Of a DNA stretch of 64,000 bases, positions 33,219-45,160 are shown in pieces. Numbering within the stretch: position 1 is the stretch's first letter; every line of letters begins with the position of its first letter. Source of the DNA: Lathyrus oleraceus (taxonomy: Eukaryota > Streptophyta > Magnoliopsida > Fabales > Fabaceae); contig NC_066585.1 of the NCBI RefSeq assembly GCF_024323335.1, positions 177,447,149-177,511,148 of the forward strand, written 5' to 3'. A program made the position numbers and the translations under genes. Below the pieces are notes generated by a model. That model did no database searches, was not told the origin of the DNA, and worked only from the letters and a program-made list of their open reading frames with translations.

Positions 33219-34608
33219 AGCTGACCACCCGGATCTCACTACTAACGACACTGCTATGGCCAAGTATGACTTCGACAATCCTATCTATTAAGCCGAAGAA
33301 GGGCTTGAGGAAGATTGTGAATTGCCTGAAGGGTTAGCCAGATTGTTGAAACAGGAGGACCGAGCTATTACACCTTATCAGGAAGTGATTGAGACCGTCA
33401 ACATTGGTACCGAGGACGACAAGAAAGAGATCAAGATCGGGGCAAGTCTACAGGCCGAGAGGAAAGACCGTTGATCATGTACTTGACTGTGTTAGAAAGG
33501 TCAATGGGTTGTGTGCTCGGTCAGCATGACGAGTCAGGTCGAAAAGAGCATGCAATATACTACCTTAGCAAAAGTTTACCGACTGTGGACAAAGATACTC
33601 ATTGCTCGAGAAAACTCGTCACGCTTTGGCATGGGCTGCTCGCCGACTAAGACAGTATATGTTGACTCACACGACTCTATTAATATCAAAAATGGATCCA
33701 GTCAAATATATTTTTGAAAAGCCAGCACTTACCGGAAAGGTTACTAGGTGACAAATGATACTGACAGAGTATGACATCCAATACACTTCACAAAAAGCCA
33801 TCAAGGGAAGTGTCTTGTCAGACTATCTTGCAGAGAAACCGATTGATGATTACCAACCTATGAGGTTTGACTTTCCTGATGAGGACATCATGTTTCTCAA
33901 ATCGAAAGATTGAGAGGAACCACTCCCGGAGGAGGGGCCTGACCCTGAATCTAAATGGGTTATGATGTTTGATGGGGTGGTCCACGTCAATGGTCGCGGA
34001 GTTGGTGTAGTGTTGATCACACCGGAAGGGGGTTCATATGCCATTTGGTGCCAGAATAACTTTTCCCTGCACCAACAATGAAGCCGAATACGAAGCTTGT
34101 ATCCTAAGACTTGAGGAAGCCGTCAATATACAGATTAAAACCCTGGATGTATACGGGGATTCAACTTTGGTCCTCAATCAAACCAACGGGAAATGGTATA
34201 CACCTCAGCCTCATCTGGCTCCTTACAGAGACTACACGAGAAGATTGTTGATTTTCTTTTGAAGAAAACCAATTTGCTGATGCTTTGTTTACCTTGTCTT
34301 CGATGATTAAGGTGCTACGCTGGAACTACGTGCCCAGAATTGACGTATCTCGGTCAGAGACGAATGAAGAAAGCATTTGGTCAGAAAGTGCGCCCTCGGG
34401 GGTATCAAGTCGGTGAATTGGTACTCAAAAGATTTCTTCCTCCCAACACAGATCACAGGGGCAAATTGACACCGAACTATGAGGGTCCGTACGTGGTTAA
34501 AAGGATTTTCTATGGCGGAGCTTTGATCCTAACAACCATGGATGGCGAAGGATTCCCGACCCCTATTAACTCAGACGCAGTTAAAAAAAATATATATACT
34601 TCGCATAA
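33219..34608 (+). pseudogene. Element B pol remnant (RT and most of integrase deleted)
   Basis: After the candidate acceptor the frame gives A-K-Y-D-F-D-N-P-I-Y, a TAA, then a linker ending K-I-G-A-S-L-Q-A-E. At about 33460 it joins directly to R-P-L-I-M-Y-L, the segment after the RT core. Then comes the RT-RNase H connection (L-S-K and L-I-S-K-M-D), the RNase H start M-F-D-G and T-N-N-E-A-E-Y-E-A-C, and a jump near 34345 to the integrase C-terminal tail (K-A-F-G-Q-K-V-R-P). The tail ends near 34608. No Y-V-D-D and no integrase DDE core remain. Several one-base shifts and a TGA at about 33912 are present. Confidence 0.85.
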
Positions 34609-37049
34609 AATAGACCCGTTGGACGATAAAAAGAATAGTCTAGGCAAAAAAAAGGGCATCCCAACGAACCAAAAAAAAAAGAATAAAGAGGTTCGGGCAA
34701 AAATTAGGGATATAAAAAAAGAGTACACCCGGTGAGTCGAAAACCCAAAAGGGCGGCTCAGGCAAAAATGGGTATCCCGGTGGATTGAAAACCCGAAAAG
34801 GGGGCGATCCAGGCAAAAGTTAGGGAATAAGTGAATGACTGTGATCTGAGTTCATCAGTGTTATATCACTGTTTCATTCAATCCGGCAATCTTCGAAGGT
34901 TAAAGATCGACTAATCATCCACTTTAGAAAGCAAGATGAGCAGAGCGTCTTGAGGACATACGAGCCATAGCAGAGTCGAAACTCGGTGGGACCCCGTATC
35001 CCCATTGCCATTATGATAGTTCTCTTTTTATAGCGATCACCTCTTTTCAGGGATCAGCTTCCTGATACCCTCGCCTATTCCTGGCACAAATTTTTTCCCC
35101 AGTAAGAGTCGAATAATTCAGTTAAAGAGCCTCTTTATTTTTCATTTATCAGTTTGTTTGCAAAACTGTCCGAATTTTTGATAAAACATATTGCATATGA
35201 ACATAATGGTGGCTTTTGCAGATGATTTGCACAGGAAAACATTTAAAATTGCTTTGAATGTGCTTAATCCCAGACGGTGAATTCAAACCGAGTAATTCCC
35301 CCGAGGCATACGTGTATTTTTGGTTGCAGGGCATGTTCCCCAGCAGAGTTGACAGTATCCAGACTATATATCCCCAACGGAGTTGATAGTGTCAGACTGT
35401 ATCTTCCTAGCAACAGCGGAGTGGTTGCATAACCAACAGATGAGAGGGTGGTGTTCCCAGTGTTCATCTCATTCCCCAGCAGATTATTTTTAACAGATTT
35501 GTTAATACCCAGCTTGAGGGCGATTAGCAAGTTCATATCCCCAGCAAAGGTCGTTTCCTACGACATTTCCCCAGGAAGTGTTTTCCCCACAGACTCTCCT
35601 CACAGAGCCTCGCCGAACAAAGTTTCCATAGTTGATACTCCCCCTGCAAGGTCAACTTTTCAAGCAGCCAATTTATTTTTGGTGGCTCATTGGTCCCGGC
35701 AGACGGATCATTCCCCACAGAGCGTTCAAGGATTGATACAGCGATCTGTTCCCTACTGGAGTTTGCTTCCCCAAGCAGATTTCTTTTTACATCATGCATA
35801 ACATTTGCATTTGCATGCATATCATATCAAGCATACACATAAGCTGATAAACATGTTCTTCCAAGCAGGCTGAAGAATTACTTTGCAACCAAGGTCATGA
35901 AATCCAGCCAGAGGATCAAGCGTGAGTGATCCAGCCTGAGGGTCGTTTTGAAGATTCAGCCTGAGAATCGTTTTTCAGTGATCCAGCCTGAGGGTCATTT
36001 CGAAGATTCAGCCTAAGAGTCGTTTTCCAGTGATCCGGCCTGAGGTTCATTTTGAAGATTCAGCTTGAGAATCGTGTTCCAGTGATCCAGCCTGAGGGTC
36101 ATTTTGAAGATTCAGCCTGAGAATCGTGCTCCAGTAAGCCAGCCTAAGGCTCAATTTGAAGATTCCCCAGTGAAGTCGCCTACAAGCTTTATTTCCCCAG
36201 CAAGCCCAAGTCTAATTGAGGAGTCGTTACAACATGTTCTAGCCCGAAGAATATGTACGAAGCCCAAAAGTGGAATATTCTCGAAGCTGCATATCTAATA
36301 TGAAGGTTGGGTGTAGATTTCAAAAGAGGGTCAACCAGCGCATGCCTCAGATGCGGGATCCTAATGATGGGAATTTATCGTCAAAACAAAGAAGATCTAG
36401 CCAGAAGATCGAAGTCAGGTCTAGCCCGAAGACCGGAAATAGATTCAGCCAGAGAATTGAAACAATTCAGATCTAGCCAGAAGATCGAAGTAGATTCAGC
36501 CAGAGAATCAAAGAAAATAGATTCAGCCAGAGAATCGAAATAAAGGAGATCTAGCCAGAAGATCGAAGAAGATCTAGCCAGAAGATCGAAGTCAGGTCTA
36601 GCCCGAAGACCGAAAATAGATTCAGCCAGAGAATCGAAACAAAGAAGATCTAGCCAGAAGATCGAAAATCGCAACAATTCAGATCTAGCCAGAAGATCGA
36701 AGTAGATTCAGCCAGAGAATCAAAGGAAATAGATTCAGCCAGAGAATCGAAACGAAGGAGATCTAGCCAGAAGATCAAAATCGTATCCAGCCCGAGGATC
36801 AAAATTAATATCCAACCAGATGACTAAATTGAGTATAGGTTCAGCCAGAGGATCGAAACTCCAAATTAAGCCATAAGACTGATTCAGATCCAGCCAGAGG
36901 ATCGGAAGAGAAATAAACAGCGCGGTGTATTTCCGCGTTTTTGTGGTGTTCTCGGAGCGTAAATTTTCGGTATGTCTTTGATATTCAATCACAACTCACC
37001 TCATTTGTCTGATAAACTGTTCGCTTTCATCCTACTCGGGTTAGCTGAT
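34609..37049 (+). other. Element B 3' UTR
   Basis: 2.4 kb non-coding. Two nested hairpins lie at 34733-34811. A block rich in TCCCCAGCAGAGTTGA-like text (35090-35780) follows, then the hairpin array (35902-36905). Short ORFs here read repeated Leu-Ala/Ser-Glu peptides only because the repeats lack stops in some frames. Confidence 0.75.
35902..36905 (+). repeat. Element B hairpin array (loop AGCCAGA-like)
   Basis: About thirty short inverted repeats of the form stem-AGCC(A/C/T)GA-stem. Stems differ but stay complementary: GATTC/GAATC, GATCT/AGATC, GGTCT/AGACC, AGCC/GGCT, GATCC/GGATC and ACATGTTCT/AGAATATGT (36232-36256). Some pairs are G.T in the sense strand, for example GATCC/GGGTC at 35928-35944. 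Confidence 0.85.
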
Positions 37050-37066
37050 GATTGAATAAGGGCAGC
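37050..37066 (+). other. Element B polypurine tract
   Basis: GATTGAATAAGGGCAGC directly before the 3' LTR. It aligns with the tracts of C (59136-59152) and D (45630-45646, minus), where it reads AATAGGGGCA. Confidence 0.7.
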
Positions 37067-38777
37067 TGTAACACCCCAAAATTTGCCCTCCTCATTCATG
37101 CATTCATTTAGCATTTCATATTGCATTTCATCATGTCAATCAAAATTAGATCCAAGAAGCTTTATTTAAAAAAAAATAAAATAAAAAATAAAAAAATATT
37201 TTTTTACAAAAATAAATAAAAATAATAAAAATAAATAAAATATAATAGAAAAAACTTGGACTTGGACCTCTCTAATTTGAGCCCACAAAGCCATGAAAAT
37301 CAGGTTATAAAAGAGGGAGATCAGACAGAAAAAGGAAAAGAAGCAAAATACTCTGAGGTTTCCTTGAAACAAAACCCTTGACAAAACCTGGAGAGAAACC
37401 TGACAAAGAACTCAGAGCAACCCCCAGGCAGCTCTGAAAAATTCAATCTGACTCACACACTTTCATCTCACGCAAACCCTAACATTGCCTTGCAAACCCA
37501 GCCGTGCCATTTGATTTCAACCGGTCTCTCCCATCAGGTTTGCCTCATTCCCATGATTTTATGCTCTTAATTTGGATCATCTGAATGTATGAGGTATGAT
37601 GGATGAATTTCATTATGTTTTTGCCCACGGGTTTAATTATGCATGAATGGGTGAAACCTATGCCTTGAATGTTTAATCACATGATTTCTGAAATGTATGC
37701 CACAGGGTTTGAGGTTTCTAAAACCATACTGTTATCCATGAAAAAAATGCTTATCGTGTTTCACTAACCCTTTTGTTGAGTTTTTGTGAGGGCTCACAGA
37801 CTCTTGCAGAGATGGTTTGCGTGGTTTTCCCACTTTATTTGTGGGATACCCCCTGGAGGTTCATTCCGATTACCTGTACTGACTCACCTTTCTTTAATGG
37901 CATTAGCTTGGGACATCCCTGGGTTTCTTACTCCTTTAATTGTTGTTACTTCGGATCTTTATCCGTGTGGTACTTTTACCTCTTTTCTGCATTTTATCGC
38001 TTTCTTAGCTGGAAGACCTCGATAGGAGGCATTTGTTTTCTTTTGTTTATTTACTTCTGAGCCCTTTGTTGGCACATTTACTTTATACATGTTTGTTTTG
38101 TATGTGTTCGTATCCCTGCAGGTAGCGCGGTTCCTTCGTCAAGGACTGCCTTTTTGCCCTTGAGCATCCCAAACCCTAAAACCCAAAGCAACACGTTAAC
38201 TCCTTCTACTACAGGCGAGTAAGTCTCCAAAGGTCGAGCATCCGGTAGATTGCGTAGTGACGTCGTTCGTCCAAAACCCAATCCATAACCCCATAGTTAG
38301 CCGAACTACGTTTTGCTCTGATTCTCAGGCCAGATGAGATACGTAGGCATAAAACGCGATGTCTTAGCGAGCACAATTACCCTTAACCCCTAGGTAGCCG
38401 AGCTACGAAGACTCTGATTCTCATATTCAGATGAGATACGTATGCAGTGGATGCGACATCCGCGCGAGTCATTTTCATTTAACCCCCTTTTTTAGTAAAT
38501 AACACATTAGATAAACCCACACCCTTTAGACAAGAACTACAAAAGTAGATCCCGTAGAGTACTACGGATGCGTAGGGGTGCTAATACCTTCCCTTCGCAT
38601 AACCGACTCCCGAACCCAAGATTTGGTTGCGAGACCCCGTCTTGTCCTTTCCTTTTTCAGGTTTACTTCGAGCGTTTCCTTTCCCTCCTTTGGGATGAAT
38701 AACGCACGGTGGCGACTCTTCTGTCATTTTCTTTCGCCGGTTGTTTTTTCGCACACTGTATTTTTCAGGTTGCGACA
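37067..38777 (+). repeat. Element B 3' LTR
   Basis: Starts TGTAACACC and ends GGTTGCGACA followed by the CTCAC duplication. Nearly identical to 26814-28532 apart from the A-rich run and scattered substitutions. Confidence 0.93.
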
Positions 38778-38782
38778 CTCAC

Positions 38783-40159
38783 CTCCAAGTTTGAAAACCT
38801 AAGGATGAAAGAAGATGAAAACATCATGATTTTCACATGAGTATCCTTGAAATTTCTAATGCTTCAGGAGCCCTGGGAGAGAAGATGACAGATGAAAAAC
38901 TGGTAAGGAAAATACTCAGGTCACTTCCTAAGAGATTTGCAATGAAGGTGACTGCCATAGAAGAATCTCAAGACATTTCCAACATGAGGGTAGATGATCT
39001 AATTGGTTCCCTCCAAACCTTTGAGTTGGGATTAAATGATGGTTTTGAAAGGAAAACAAAGAGCATGGACTTTATGTCAAATACAGAAGAGGATAAGAGT
39101 CAGAAGGATGATGAAGATCTGGTCAATGAAGTAGCAATGTTGGGAAGGCAGTTCAATAAACTGTTGAAAAAGATGGATGTAAGATCAAGGGAAAATGTCA
39201 AGAACATCTCATCTGACATCAGTAAATCCAACAATGCTGGAAGAAGAGCAAGATCAGATGAGAAGCTCAAAGAAGGAAAAGAGGTTCAGTGCTATGAATG
39301 TGATGGGTATGGACACATCAGGACTGAATGTGGAACCTACCTCAAGAAACAGAAGATGAGTCTTATTGCCACTTGGTCTGATGAGAGTGAAATAGAGGAG
39401 GCTGCAAATCTTGTGACAGCGATGACAGGAAGATGGGGATCTGATGAAGACTCAAGTGATGATGAAGTAACCTTTGAAGAATTGGCCTCTACCTACAGAA
39501 AGTTGTGTCACAAGAGTGTAGAGCTATGCAAACAGGTTGAAAGCCAGAAGAAGGAAATAACTCAACTTGAGAATGAGAAGGCAGAATACTTGGAAACCAT
39601 CTCCAAGTTACAAACAGAAGCAGTGGTTCTGAATGCCAAGCTAGATGAAAATCCACAAGCTGAAAATCAGAAGATAGCACAGCTGGAAAGTGAGAAGGCA
39701 GACCATGCAATAACCATCTCTAAATTGAAAACTGAAGTCATGTTTCAAAATTCTAAATTAGAAGAGATGACCAAGTATGTAAGAATGTTAAGCAATGCGT
39801 CTGATTCCCTAGACAAGATTCTTCAAACTGGACAAATAACAGGAGACAAATCTGGCATTGGGTATAATAACTCAAAACCTGAGAGCAGTTACACTGGTGT
39901 CAAACCTCAAGCCAAACTTAAGTGTATCCAAAAACCTGTGATGTCACATCATATGTCTCAACACCAGAGGAGAAAACAGTTGAAAGGGAAACACCAAAGA
40001 TGGAGATGCCATTACTGTGGGAAATTTGGTCATCTGAAGCCTTTCTGTTATAAATTGTACGACTATCCTAGGCTTGCTCATCATCATCGGATCACTATCA
40101 ATTCAGACCCAAACAGCACATGCTTATCATCGAGAAGCAATGGGTCCCTAAGACTAATG
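38783..40159 (+). pseudogene. Element G gag, part 2 with two zinc knuckles
   Basis: Continues the frame cut at 26813: the codon split by the CTCAC duplication resumes at T-S-K-F-E-N. An in-frame TGA (near 38837) follows, then L-R-S-L-P-K-R-F, a first CCHC knuckle (C-Y-E-C-x4-H-x4-C, near 39292-39333), a Glu/Lys-rich coiled coil and a second knuckle (C-H-Y-C-x4-H-x4-C, near 40006-40050). A one-base shift near 40110 moves the frame to the protease. Knuckles bind the element RNA. Two knuckles fit the SIRE lineage. Confidence 0.88.
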
Positions 40160-40536
40160 TCACAAGTCTGATAGCTCACATTCCCCTCAGAATCTCAACC
40201 AAAGAAGAATGGTACTTTGATAGTGGATGTTCCAGACACATGACTGGAAACCAAGATCTGCTAACTGATCTGCATCACCATACCAAAAGTCATGTAACCT
40301 TTGGAGATGGAGCAAAAGGTGAAATCAAGGGAACAGGTAAGCTTGATTGCCTTGGAGTACCTAAACTTGACAAGGTTCTACTAGTTAAGGGCTTAACTGA
40401 AAACCTAATAAGCATCAGCCAACTATGTGATCAAGGTCTAAATGTTAACTTCACCAAAACTGAATGTCTAATCTTTGACATAAATAGTGAAGTAATTATG
40501 AGAGGAATCAGGACCAAAGACAATTGCTACATATGA
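40120..40536 (+). pseudogene. Element G protease and pre-integrase segment
   Basis: Encodes W-Y-F-D-S-G-C-S-R-H-M-T-G, the copia aspartic protease site, and L-T-E-N-L-I-S-I-S-Q-L of the pre-integrase segment. It ends at a TGA (40534-40536) just before the region where integrase should begin. The active-site residues are intact. Confidence 0.87.
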
Positions 40537-41343
40537 AGCTCTCAATTGGATTATCCCTTAAAGTATTGGTTTAGTACAGATGCTCTCAAGAGTGATGAAA
40601 AACAAGGCTGGGGGAAATGTCACATAAAGATGTCACACCAGAAGCTCAGAGGAGAAAAGGTTATGATGGCTCAAAAAACTGAGAGGTTAGATCAAGCAGG
40701 TGGACATATGACCAGTCATAGGCAGAATGGAACTGTTGGGACTAAGCAACAAGGGACTTTATGTTTATCTCGATGCAAAAAGGCCAAGGACAATATGAAG
40801 AAGATTTGGATGACACCTGTGAAAGGTAGAGAAGATGATAGCAGTTGGGCTCAACTGGGTTGGATGAAACTATTATTGATTGTATACAATGTCACATACG
40901 ATGTCATGACATTGTATTATGACACCCTGAATGCTGAAACTAGGTCCAAAAATCAGATTCAGCACAGATGGATAAAGTACTGTTCTTGCTATTATCACCC
41001 CATTAGAAAATTTGTGGAAGACAAATTCAGAAGTCTAAAGCATGGACTAGCAGACAAGGGTGCAAGGAATTTGGGTAAAATTAAAAATGAATATGAGGGA
41101 GGGAAATTAGGGATTTGTGCTCTTGAGAAATTATGGCGGTTAAAGTGGAAAAATAAAGAAAATAAAAATAGTGTCTGCCCTTTTAAAAGAAAGAGCCACA
41201 TTAATGATAAATCATTCCCTGGCATTGAAAATAGTATCTATTCCCTTAGCACACACTACCTAAACACAACAATCTCCCTCTCCATTCATCTTCTCAGAGA
41301 AGCTCAGCTAGGGCAAAGAAACGTTTCTCAAAAGTCCTACAAC
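40537..41343 (+). pseudogene. Element G collapsed pol remnant
   Basis: Only scraps of pol remain. Around 40950-41140 the reading frame resembles the end of copia RNase H: a Q-H-x-W-I-K block, then K-F-V-E-D-K, then G-K-L-G-I-C-A-L-E-K-L. No integrase DDE core and no RT Y-V-D-D are visible. About 3 kb expected between the pre-integrase segment and the RNase H tail is absent. Confidence 0.65.
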
Positions 41344-43122
41344 ATGTCTCAACATTCATCATCATCTAGTTCAGAATCTTCTCACCATGGAAAAACTCCC
41401 TCAATGGAGTTTGTAGATGAAGACGTGATGGACGTCACTCCTCTTTGCATGATACCAGGCGACACCCCAGGTCCCTCCTCCAAAGCTGGAGATAAGCAAG
41501 GTAATACCTCTGGTAACTCCTCTCTTCCAAAAGACATGCATTATGCTGATCATGCCATAAGGAACCTAGTCACTAGGATTCTAAGAGAAGGGCATGAAGT
41601 CAATGGGGTTTCTACCCCTCTGTCTAGAAGGGAACCCTCTCCTGAGGAGGAACCTCATGCTGATAAAGATGATGACTCATCTAAATCAGAAAAAGAAGGT
41701 GTTGCTAAAGGGCTATGCTCTCTAGGTAAAACCCTAGCTAGCAAGAAACCAGCAAATATGTCTCAGGAGAAGGTTATTGACCTAGAGGAAGAAAACTCTG
41801 AAAAGGAGGATGATCCTTTGGTTAATCTTGTAAAACCTAGTGTTGCTGAGAAACTGAGAACTAGGCAAGGGAAAAGTGTGGCAAGAATGAGAACAGGAAG
41901 AGTGAAAAACACTGCTGGTATAGGACCCTCAAAAGCTTGGAGCAAAGTTGAAGTTAGGAAAAGGAAAGAAAGAGATAGCTCTGACTCTGAGGAAGATGTC
42001 AAAGACGATGTCCCAGACATCTCCCCTACAAAAAGGCAAGCTGTTCAGAAGTCTCCTGGCAAGGCTGCTGTTGTGCACCTAGACAATATCTCCTTTCATT
42101 TAGAAGATGGGGCAGCAAAATGGAAATATGTCATTCAGAGGAGAGTAGCTATTGAAAGAGAGCTTGGACAAGAAGCTGTAGAGGTAAAGGAGGTAGTTGA
42201 GTTGATCAAAAATGCTGGACTCATGAAGACTGTGGTAACTCTACCCTAATGCTATGAGGGGTTGGTAAAAGAGTTTATTGTTAATATCCTTGAGGATATT
42301 CATGAAAAGAGCAGCAGGGAGTTCTGCAAGGTGTTTGTAAGGGGAAAATGTGTGAAATTCTCACCAAGTGTCATCAACAAGTTCTTAGGAAGAGGAACAG
42401 ATGGAGGAGTAGACCTAGAGACTACAGACAATGAGGTCTGTAGGGTTATCACAGTTGGCCAAGTTAAGGAATGGCCTAGTAGGAATCACTTATCAGCTGG
42501 AAAGCTCAGTGTTAAATATGCCATCTTGCACAAGATTGGCTTAGCTAATTGGATTCCTACTAATCATGTCTCTACCATCTCCATTAATCTTGGAAGAATC
42601 ATTCATGCAATTGGGACAAGGGTTAACTATGATTTTGGTAAGTTCATATTTGATCAAACCATTAGACATGCTTCTACAAATGCTGTGAAGTTACCCATTG
42701 CCTTCCCCTCCCTTATTTGTGGCATTATCCTGAGCCAACAACCAGGCATTCTGAGTACAAGTGACATTCCAAGTAGGAGAAAATCCCCTTTGTCCATTCA
42801 TTATAAGCTGTTTGAGGGAAGTCATGTCAATGATGTCATGACATTTGCCAAAAGGGAGTCTACATCTCAAGGGAGCTTGGTTGATCAACTAAAAGAAACC
42901 TGCAAGGAATTGGAAAATGGTATAAGGGTGGCCAAGGCTAGAAAAGAAGCTTTAGAAGTTCTTATCTGTAGCCTGGAGAAGGAAGAAGTAGAGAAGGCTG
43001 GGAAGGACTCAAATACAAGATCAAAATCCCAATCCATTGGAAGTTCTGGAAGCTCAGAAGACTCTGAAGGTGCAGGTGAAGATACAAGTGAAGGTGAAGG
43101 TGATTCTTCTTCTTCTGATTAA
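41344..43122 (+). pseudogene. Element G env-like additional ORF
   Basis: ATG at 41344 begins M-S-Q-H followed by a Ser run. The frame continues to TAA at 43120-43122 with a single internal TAA at about 42247 and no frameshift, about 590 codons. The first half is acidic and Ser/Glu-rich with basic patches (K-R-K-E-R). The second half is a globular region with N-K-F-L-G-R-G and H-K-I-G-L-A-N-W-I-P-T-N-H. The tail is a short coiled coil ending in a Ser/Gly/Glu-rich stretch. It has the position of the env-like ORF of SIRE/Maximus elements. Its function is unknown. It is far better kept than pol in the same element. Confidence 0.75.
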
Positions 43123-43973
43123 TGGTTCCTGGCTGAATTGAAGACTGGGAGGTGTGCTGGAAAGTTTGGTGGAAGTTGGTCTGCTGTTTGGAAGGCTGAT
43201 GTTTTTACTGTTTTTTTGTATTTTGTGGCAGTCCTTATTGATGTCTATTATGTAATATTTAGGGCTCTTAATGAGTTCCTTGGATTTGTTCATTATCTCA
43301 GCTATCAGCTGTGTATAATGATGGTGTGTACTTCCTGAATATTTTGTTTTAACATGCTTAATGTTATAACATCTGATCTAACATTCTCTGCTAGGCTAAT
43401 AGACATTTATTTTGTCTAATTGGTCACCTTTGGTCAATTTTGACTAAAAAGGGGGAGACGTGCTTGATATGGAAGCTGATGTGGAAGTTGTATGTGGCTG
43501 GACAGAAGGACAACTATTATTGAAAGAAGTGCACATGTGCTAAAACAGAATGGTGTTCTGTTAATGGTGTTCTATTTACAGATGTTTACAGATGTCAAAG
43601 AGGATGTCTGATATGGTGCACAGGTGTTGATGTTGAAGCAGATGTCAGTATGACATTCTGGCTGGTACAAGTGCTGGAGTTACAGTAGCTGTTATGTTTG
43701 CTGTATGCACAGATTTAGGGGGAGAAGGAGTACCCTTGTGCATTTGTGTGTCTTACTAGTTGCATCCATAACTAGTAATTCTGTTTGTTGCACAGATTTA
43801 GGGGGAGGAGAAGTACCCTTGTGCATGTGTGTATTAATAGTAGCCATAGCTAGTAATTGTTTTGCTTCTGCTGCTGATTAAACTACTGTTAAGTTGTTTA
43901 ACTACTGATAGTTTACCTTGTGAACAAAAAGGACAGATATATGTTTTAGCCAAAATTTGCCAAAGGGGGAGTT
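43123..43973 (+). other. Element G 3' UTR with repeated purine tracts
   Basis: Non-coding. Four purine tracts of the type AGGGGGAG lie near 43449, 43717, 43802 and 43964. The last is the polypurine tract next to the LTR. The blocks starting GCACAGATTTAGGGGGAG at about 43707 and 43790 are a direct duplication. Confidence 0.75.
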
Positions 43974-45155
43974 TGTTGATTCTAAGAGTTGGCAACAATT
44001 TTGGTAAAACAAAGAGTGTTCACAAGATGTTATGTGTGATGTCTTAACATGAGATATCCTATGTACCTGCTGGAGTTCAAGAACATGTGCATGCAGTATT
44101 GTTTCAGAATGCCACATACAATGCCATGGCTTCTGATATTGGATGTACCTGCTGGAGCTTAAATGAATGACATGTTCATGCAGGATTGTTTCAGATGACA
44201 TGCACAAGATCATGACATCTGATATGGCTGTACCTGCTAGAAGTTATAAAAGGAATTATTGGATTATGAAGGATTTTTCCAGGATGTCAGACCCGATGTC
44301 ATGACATCATATACACAGAACATTCAGTATGAATGTCTGGTGTTTTGTGATTGCACAATTAATGGCAATCTTTGAATGATTGAAGATATCATGAGCTGGC
44401 GCATTCAATCATGGATTACAACCAGATTTACTTATTTTCCAAGGAGATCTATACAGTTGTTATAAAAAGATTTGATTGGAAAATAGATTTAGGGTTTTCA
44501 AGATGTCCAAGCCCAGCTGAGAGCTTCTATAAAAAGGGACTTAGAAAACCTGTTTGAACACACAACCAAGACTGAGCGAAATATAGAGAGAGAGCTAGGG
44601 TTTGTGTCTGTTTAGTCGTAAGACTTGTAGGTCATTCAGGTCATCCATTGATGATTGAATTGGCCTGATTTATGGTTGTAATTTGTCACTCTAAAGCTGT
44701 TAAGCAAGAGTGTGTGTCTTCTTGATCAAAGTTGTGAAGCAAGATCAAGAGTGTGTCTTCTTGATTGAAACTTTGAAGTAAAATCAAGAATGTGTAATTG
44801 AAAAGTATTTTCTTTTCACAAGGGATAGTTGTTTAAAATCACTAGTGTGTGATTGTAGGGAAGTGAGTGGATTCTCATATCTAAGAGTGCTTAGGTAGAA
44901 ATTGCACGGGTAGAGATTAGGTGAGAAAGACAGTAACTTGTTGAAGTGTACGGAGAGTCTTTGAACTAATTCTATTTTAGTGAATTTCCTTCCTGGCTTG
45001 GTAGCCCCCAGACGTAGGTGAGTTGCACCGAACTGGGTTAACAATTGCTTGTGTTATCCGCTTTACCATTCTGTTTTTGTTTATCCATTGTGTATTACCA
45101 TATATTAGTGTCATGACATTACCTTCGACATCTTATATCTGATACCAGAATTTCA
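43974..45155 (+). repeat. Element G 3' LTR
   Basis: 1,182 bp, TGTTGATTC to GAATTTCA, followed by TACAC. Same tandem motifs, palindrome (44295-44308) and TATA box (44527-44537) as the 5' LTR. Confidence 0.93.
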
Positions 45156-45160
45156 TACAC

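Larger units (their letters stand above)
26814..38777 (+). mobile_element. Element B: non-autonomous Ogre-like Ty3/gypsy element
   Basis: The LTRs are 1,719 and 1,711 bp, with perfect target duplication CTCAC (26809-26813 and 38778-38782). Gag-protease is long. The pol remnant has lost all of RT and most of integrase. The 3' UTR holds a hairpin array and the polypurine tract precedes the 3' LTR. The arginine-type primer site and the gag/pro layout fit Ogre; the LTRs are much shorter than those of element D. It shares its RT deletion junction with element C. Confidence 0.92.
25185..45155 (+). mobile_element. Element G: SIRE/Maximus-type copia with collapsed pol
   Basis: Two LTRs of equal length (1,182 bp), initiator-Met primer site, gag with two zinc knuckles, a protease/pre-integrase stretch, a collapsed remnant of pol and a long env-like ORF. 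Target duplication TACAC (25180-25184 and 45156-45160) is perfect. Element B sits inside gag; without it G is about 8.0 kb. Most of integrase, all RT motifs and most of RNase H are missing, so the copy is non-autonomous. Close LTRs suggest a fairly recent insertion into element D. Confidence 0.92.

Noticed and set aside
36381..36677. Open frames on both strands of the B and C hairpin arrays that read as repeat proteins rich in Leu-Ala-Glu-Ser
   Set aside because: They are translations of the stem-loop repeats in a frame without stops; there is no start context or conservation, and the DNA structure explains the periodicity.
35902..36905. CRISPR-like look of evenly spaced short repeats
   Set aside because: Repeats are contiguous variants without unique spacers and lie in a plant retrotransposon 3' UTR.
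41344..43122. Retroviral envelope
   Set aside because: No clear signal peptide, transmembrane anchor or cleavage site; only the position is env-like.
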